A DNA stretch of 56,830 nucleotides from IMG/VR virus record IMGVR_UViG_3300025327_000035, positions 1 through 56,830 of that record. One strand, written 5' to 3'. Shown here in pieces: positions 56,425 through 56,830 of the stretch. The notes beneath the pieces were generated by a model. The model had not been told where the DNA came from, did not search any database, and worked only from the letters and a program-made list of their open reading frames with translations. Origin of the DNA: a virus. The translations under genes were made by a program, and so were the position numbers. Within the stretch, counting starts at the first letter, position 1. Each line of letters starts with the position of its first letter.

Positions 56425-56450
56425 GGGTAGGGCAGAGTTCCGCCCTACCC
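56425..56450 (+). other. perfect intergenic hairpin after the capsid gene
   Basis: GGGTAGGGC and GCCCTACCC form a 9-bp stem with an 8-base loop, 16 bases before ATG 56466. No T-run. Shares GGGCAGAG with the hairpin at 25733. May stabilise the abundant capsid mRNA. Confidence 0.55.
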
Positions 56451-56465
56451 TGCCGGAGAAAACAC

Positions 56466-56830
56466 ATGAACTTCGATCTCAGGGGCATCAAGGGCATTCT
56501 CGTCTCACTCGCCGCCGCAGTCGCGCTGGTGTTGTCCGTGCTGAATGCCGTGATCGGTGTTCTGCCGGGTGATGTCGAGACGCTCGGCACGACCAATTTC
56601 GACACGCTTCAGGTCGAGTCTGGCTCAGCATCTGCGCCATCGCTATCGTTCACCGACGACCCGGACGTTGGTCTCTTCAGGCGGGCGGCTAATACGCTGG
56701 GTCTGACCGTCGGCGGCTCAGAGGTCGTGAGTATTACGTCCAGCGGCCTCAACCTGGAAGGCGTCGCGTTCAACGGGCCAGTCGTCCTGTTTGGCGGCCT
56801 GGTATCCAACGCCGTAACGCTAGCGCATGG
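56466..56830 (+). CDS. virion protein, N-terminal part (continues at base 2)
   Basis: First part of the gene that crosses the circle junction; joined length about 181 residues. Begins MNFDLRGIKGILVSLAAAVA, with a membrane-like segment at residues 9-33, then a short spacer and PSLSFTDDPDVGLFRRA, a phage virion motif. GGAGAAAACAC precedes ATG 56466. Directly after the capsid gene, so likely head decoration, fibre or neck related. Confidence 0.7.
   Translation, partial: MNFDLRGIKGILVSLAAAVALVLSVLNAVIGVLPGDVETLGTTNFDTLQVESGSASAPSLSFTDDPDVGLFRRAANTLGLTVGGSEVVSITSSGLNLEGVAFNGPVVLFGGLVSNAVTLAH
56690..56830. repeat. terminal direct repeat, right copy
   Basis: Same 141 bases as 1-141 apart from A at 56816 (T at 127); the change is silent (GTA and GTT, both Val). 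Confidence 0.9.

Overview
This window looks like the complete genome of a temperate, tailed siphovirus-type phage (Caudoviricetes), assembled as a circle. The first 141 bases recur as the last 141 bases (one mismatch), and one gene runs through the junction, so the unit genome is about 56,689 bp. The host is probably a GC-rich member of the Chloroflexota (for example Anaerolineae). This is inferred from a Tat-signal protein with a long Thr-Pro-rich tail, a style common in that phylum, and from the overall composition; no rRNA or complete tRNA anchors it. Genes are tightly packed on the + strand, often with ATGA stop-start overlaps. Only the integrase and an HNH endonuclease are on the - strand.

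Layout. (1) 1-14,500: neck and tail module: a virion protein spanning the circle junction, a caspase/CHAT-like His-Cys protein, head-tail adaptor, HK97 gp10-like protein, tail terminator, tail tube, frameshifted tail chaperones, tape measure, tail tip/baseplate protein and a beta-helix spike. (2) 14,546-16,284: small late genes including a membrane glycosyltransferase-like protein. (3) 16,250-23,000: an early operon behind operator-like repeats and a sigma70-type promoter, with a LuxR-type HTH, a low-molecular-weight phosphatase, a ParB-Dam methylase fusion, a possible PD-(D/E)XK nuclease and a DUF5131 protein. (4) 23,000-25,700: a tRNA-half-like element, then a replication module of initiator with internal iterons plus a DnaC-like loader, resembling lambda O/ori/P. 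(5) 25,770-32,200: a lipoprotein, a second exported coiled-coil membrane protein, an FtsK-like ATPase whose 3' end carries ten short repeats, and a HerA-like ATPase. (6) 32,370-35,480: small accessory genes, a promoter buried in a 36-bp dyad, and the integrase. (7) 35,450-37,880: a promoter followed by an intrinsic terminator, then holin, double-PAS protein, coiled-coil membrane protein and M23 endolysin. (8) 37,880-56,400: small genes, terminase, portal, accessory virion proteins (beta-helix protein, Thr-Pro Tat protein, a protein with 32 copies of a 14-residue repeat), MuF protein, and a protease-scaffold-capsid polyprotein behind two tandem terminators.

The features most likely to be new are the repeat array at the 3' end of the FtsK-like gene (reminiscent of the TraB/clt DNA-transfer systems of Streptomyces plasmids), the 14-residue repeat protein, the caspase-like protein in the tail operon, the PAS protein in the lysis cassette, and terminator-containing leaders in front of the lysis and capsid genes. 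Functions rest on motifs read by eye; no database search was possible.
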